Source: Bacteroidota bacterium (GTDB lineage Bacteria; Bacteroidota; Bacteroidia; Bacteroidales; Prolixibacteraceae). Taken from it: DNA of 17,595 bases. Positions within the stretch are counted from its first letter, which is position 1; every line of letters begins with the position of its first letter. The DNA lies in contig JAUZOB010000030.1 of NCBI GenBank assembly GCA_030706665.1, forward strand, positions 1-17,595. Direction: 5' to 3'. This document shows positions 15,360 to 17,595 of the stretch, piece after piece. The notes below the pieces were generated by a model, which was not told the origin of the DNA, made no database searches, and saw nothing but the letters and a program-made list of their open reading frames with translations. Position numbers and translations under genes: made by a program.

Positions 15360-17192
15360 TTATCTATTATTCTGATCCAATATGATCTGCATAAAACACA
15401 GATTGCAATTAAATTCAAGTAATAAGCGTCGGTCTCCATCACATAGATAGAAAGGTTCCTGAGGTTTCTTGTCTATATTGATGTTGTTATATTTATTGCA
15501 GAATCCCAAGCTATATTTCAGACAGTGCTTGGTAGTCATTACAACTGTTTTTCCCAAGGGCTTTTGAATCTCGAATGCGTTCTCAATATGCTCTACTCCA
15601 TGTCGCTTGTAGAACAGATGTGCTAACCGGTTCGATACATTAAAAGAGAAATCAATATTTTTGTTTGGGAAAGGAACAGCAGTCTTTTCAAACAGGAAAG
15701 CGGAAGGCTTAAAAACAGTGATTCTGCGTTCTGTAGCTTTTTCTAATAATTGCCTTCTCATCTCGTTAATTTGCCCAATTGGGATGAATCCAGGAGTTCC
15801 GTTAATTTCAACCTGATGAATTGTAAAGATTGAATTACCGCTTTTACAGAGTTGCTGTTTTAACGTAGCCAACATTTTGTCGGAATTCTTAGGAACTTGC
15901 CATTCCTGGCTGAATTCACATCGAGTAACCAGCTGATCTTCATCTGTCAGGATCAATTCAAGCTTTTCTGTTGTCGCATTACAATCAAGATGTGCGGTTA
16001 TTGTTCGTTGTCCCGGATCTTGCTCAAGCTGCTTTTGAAATTGATGGTCGTAGTTTCTCCAGACCTGAGCACCTTTCGGAATAGCTGTCATTGTGGCAGG
16101 GTATATCTTATTCCCGATTACCCGATTTACTTTTAATCCGCGAATTTCTCCGGATGGAGTAAAAAAGATCAACCCATCGTTATTGTGAACTTCTTCAGTG
16201 GTGTTCAGAATGAAAAAGTCTTTCTCTGTTTTGATTACCTCTCCCAAGAGCTTACCTTTCGACTTCGGGGTATCCATTGATAGTACATCAGAACGTTGAT
16301 GCAGAAAATAATCTGTATAGCCTCTTGAAAAGGTACGTTCAGGGTCAGGAATGAAGGTCGATGTTACAGTTCCTGATGAGGCTTTGCAATAATCAGTTCC
16401 TTTTTCGAGAAAACGATCAATTTGCTTGCGGTAGAAGGTGGTGATGTTTTTTATATAATCAATATCTTTTAATCGTCCTTCTACTTTAAAACTGGTAACT
16501 CCGGCGTTAGCAAGTTCTTCAATGCTTGCTGCACGATTCATGTCTTTTAATGACAGGAGGTGTTTATCTTGAAGGATGATTTCTCCCTGCGCATCCTTTA
16601 GTGTATATGTCTTTCTGCATGGTTGTGCACACTCTCCTCTGTTTGCACTTCTGCCGCCCAGTGCATGACTTAGGTAACATTGGCCACTAAGACTTACACA
16701 AAGAGCTCCATGGACAAATACCTCTAATTCTGCTTTAACTGTATTAGATATGGCGCTGATTGTTTCTAATGGAAGTTCCCGGGCCAGGACTATCCGTTTA
16801 AATCCAACCTGATCAAGGAAAGAAATTCGGTGAGGGTCATAATTATTGGTTTGCGTACTGGCATGCAAAGCAATTGGAGGGAGATCCATCTCAAGAATTC
16901 CCATGTCTTGTATTATTAATGCATCAGCACCTGCCTCGTAAAGCTCCCAAATTAGCTTCCGTGCATCTTCCAGTTCATGATCAAAAAGAATGGTGTTGAG
17001 TGTAATATATACTCTCGAATTATATTGATGAGCATACTTCGTCAGCATTTCAATATCGGATACAGGATTTCCAACAGCTGATCTGGCCCCAAATCTGGGA
17101 GATCCGATGTATAGTGCATCTGCACCATGATTAATAGCCTGTATCCCGCTCTCGGGATTTCTGGCCGGTATTAGTAATTCCAATTGACGCAT
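15360..17192 (-). CDS. Peptidase U32-family protein (RlhA/TrhP-like, probable RNA hydroxylation)
   Basis: 610 aa from the ATG at 17192. This start is chosen because MRQLELLIPARNPESGIQAI is the usual family beginning; the frame runs 16 codons further up, into a candidate promoter. Residues about 5-200 are the TIM-barrel-like U32 core, with the signature EVFVHGALCVSLSGQCYLS followed by GECAQPC. Cysteines C165, C172, C188 and C192 are candidates for iron-sulfur ligands. A long second part corresponds to the extended (DUF3656-type) region of E. coli RlhA, with further C-terminal cysteines (LGFCNKYN; FNCNLCF). Although named peptidases, characterised members RlhA and TrhP are needed for hydroxylating 23S rRNA C2501 and tRNA U34, and UbiU/UbiV for ubiquinone hydroxylation. 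Which substrate applies here cannot be told from sequence. It heads an operon with the AlbA_2 gene. Confidence 0.9.
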   Translation of the reverse strand: MRQLELLIPARNPESGIQAINHGADALYIGSPRFGARSAVGNPVSDIEMLTKYAHQYNSRVYITLNTILFDHELEDARKLIWELYEAGADALIIQDMGILEMDLPPIALHASTQTNNYDPHRISFLDQVGFKRIVLARELPLETISAISNTVKAELEVFVHGALCVSLSGQCYLSHALGGRSANRGECAQPCRKTYTLKDAQGEIILQDKHLLSLKDMNRAASIEELANAGVTSFKVEGRLKDIDYIKNITTFYRKQIDRFLEKGTDYCKASSGTVTSTFIPDPERTFSRGYTDYFLHQRSDVLSMDTPKSKGKLLGEVIKTEKDFFILNTTEEVHNNDGLIFFTPSGEIRGLKVNRVIGNKIYPATMTAIPKGAQVWRNYDHQFQKQLEQDPGQRTITAHLDCNATTEKLELILTDEDQLVTRCEFSQEWQVPKNSDKMLATLKQQLCKSGNSIFTIHQVEINGTPGFIPIGQINEMRRQLLEKATERRITVFKPSAFLFEKTAVPFPNKNIDFSFNVSNRLAHLFYKRHGVEHIENAFEIQKPLGKTVVMTTKHCLKYSLGFCNKYNNINIDKKPQEPFYLCDGDRRLLLEFNCNLCFMQIILDQNNR

Positions 17193-17237
17193 ATTTGCAA
17201 AATTACACCTCTTGTGAAGAAATTCTGTTTGTAACAG

Positions 17238-17245
17238 CAAATTTA
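17238..17245 (-). promoter_or_regulatory. Candidate -7 element for the U32/AlbA_2 operon
   Basis: TAAATTTG on the minus strand fits TAnnTTTG and would place transcription start near 17231, about 40 nt before the ATG at 17192. No matching TTTG is at -33. A second match, TAATTTTG at 17198-17205, is so close to the ATG that it would give an almost leaderless transcript. Confidence 0.4.
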
Positions 17246-17295
17246 TAAAAAGACAGATGCATTGGATTCTTCTATCATTTATTTATATACAAAAC

Positions 17296-17315
17296 ATATG
17301 ATCTGCAGATCATAT
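17296..17315. repeat. Perfect 20-bp palindrome
   Basis: The half ATATGATCTG (17296-17305) is followed directly by its exact reverse complement (17306-17315), with no spacer. It lies 104 bp upstream of the U32 start. A zero-spacer palindrome of this length is better suited to a dimeric protein-binding site than to an RNA hairpin, but no regulator family is recognised from it. Confidence 0.6.
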
Positions 17316-17595
17316 CGAATAGCAATTCCTAATGATTTGTTTTCCTTCAATTATGTATAAATCAGAGAGGGGGATAATAGATAGTTCGCTGAAAATAAGG
17401 AATTCTAAATGCGTTAAATGCAAGGGAAAGCGAATCGTCTGAAAAGATGAATCGAGAGATGTATTTTGCCCTCCTGTCAGGAGGGCATGTGGAGGAGGTG
17501 TTTGGTAAAATCGGATGAATTTGGCTGAATTCTATGGTGGACCAGTATTATTACACTCCAGATAAGACAAAAGTGTAACAAGTTGTAAGCTTGTA
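17316..17595. other. Gene-free right edge of the window
   Basis: About 280 nt with no recognisable gene. It contains a GC-rich hairpin (17468-17486). There is also a minus-strand frame open from the window edge down to a TGA at 17477-17479 (38 codons; includes FCLIWSVIILVHH and ends LLHMPS) that I cannot assign. Several short plus-strand frames of about 15 codons also occur. It could be upstream sequence of a gene beyond the edge or the flank of a mobile element. Confidence 0.4.
17468..17486. repeat. GC-rich short hairpin
   Basis: GCCCTCCT (17468-17475) pairs with AGGAGGGC (17479-17486) around a 3-nt loop. There is no T run on either side, so it is not a normal terminator. On the plus strand the right arm and the following GGAGGAGG are Shine-Dalgarno-like, though no long frame follows inside the window. 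Confidence 0.5.

Noticed and set aside
17193..17240. 16-codon N-terminal extension of the U32 protein
   Set aside because: The family begins at MRQLELLIPARNPESG, and the extension overlaps a TAnnTTTG candidate promoter.

Overview
The window looks like a chromosomal segment of a low-GC Bacteroidota bacterium, most likely a Bacteroidales (Dysgonomonadaceae/Porphyromonadaceae-like; the family is a guess). The reasons are: several promoter-like sites of the Bacteroidota type (TTTG, about 19 bp, TAnnTTTG), the clearest before a tRNA-Cys gene; start codons mostly preceded by A/T-rich sequence and not a strong Shine-Dalgarno; and protein types common in that phylum (N-terminally extended alanine-dehydrogenase-like protein, U32 peptidase plus AlbA_2 pair, LytS/LytTR pair, cytoplasmic type I pullulanase). 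Most of the window is core housekeeping. No complete mobile element, CRISPR array or rRNA was seen.

Layout. The left edge holds the last 27 codons of a plus-strand protein ending in an InlB-B-repeat-like motif. Next, on the minus strand, are a large MscS-family mechanosensitive channel with its own terminator, a gene-free stretch of about 470 nt, tRNA-Cys(GCA) with promoter and terminator, and folB (dihydroneopterin aldolase). glnS (glutaminyl-tRNA synthetase) diverges from folB and ends in a strong terminator. A plus-strand run of five closely spaced genes follows: a LiaF-like membrane protein, a LytS-type histidine kinase, a LytTR response regulator, an unknown one-TM protein and pullulanase. 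The last two overlap by ATGA. This may be an envelope-sensing module read through into glycogen/alpha-glucan debranching.

The run converges on the minus-strand pair tsaE (t6A tRNA modification) then an alanine dehydrogenase/PNT-family gene whose nucleotide-binding glycines and one catalytic lysine look altered. gcvH (glycine cleavage H protein) is on the plus strand and shares a symmetric bidirectional terminator with a minus-strand secreted alkaline phosphatase. Upstream of the phosphatase, also on the minus strand, are an AlbA_2 (Schlafen-like) domain protein and a U32 peptidase-family protein, 2 nt apart. The right edge (about 400 nt) is gene-free and contains a perfect 20-bp palindrome and a GC-rich hairpin.

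The most interesting points are the LiaF-LytS-LytTR-unknown-pullulanase run, the unknown coupled protein, the divergent alanine-dehydrogenase-like enzyme, the U32/AlbA_2 pair and the palindrome. I did not see a clear, wholly new system.
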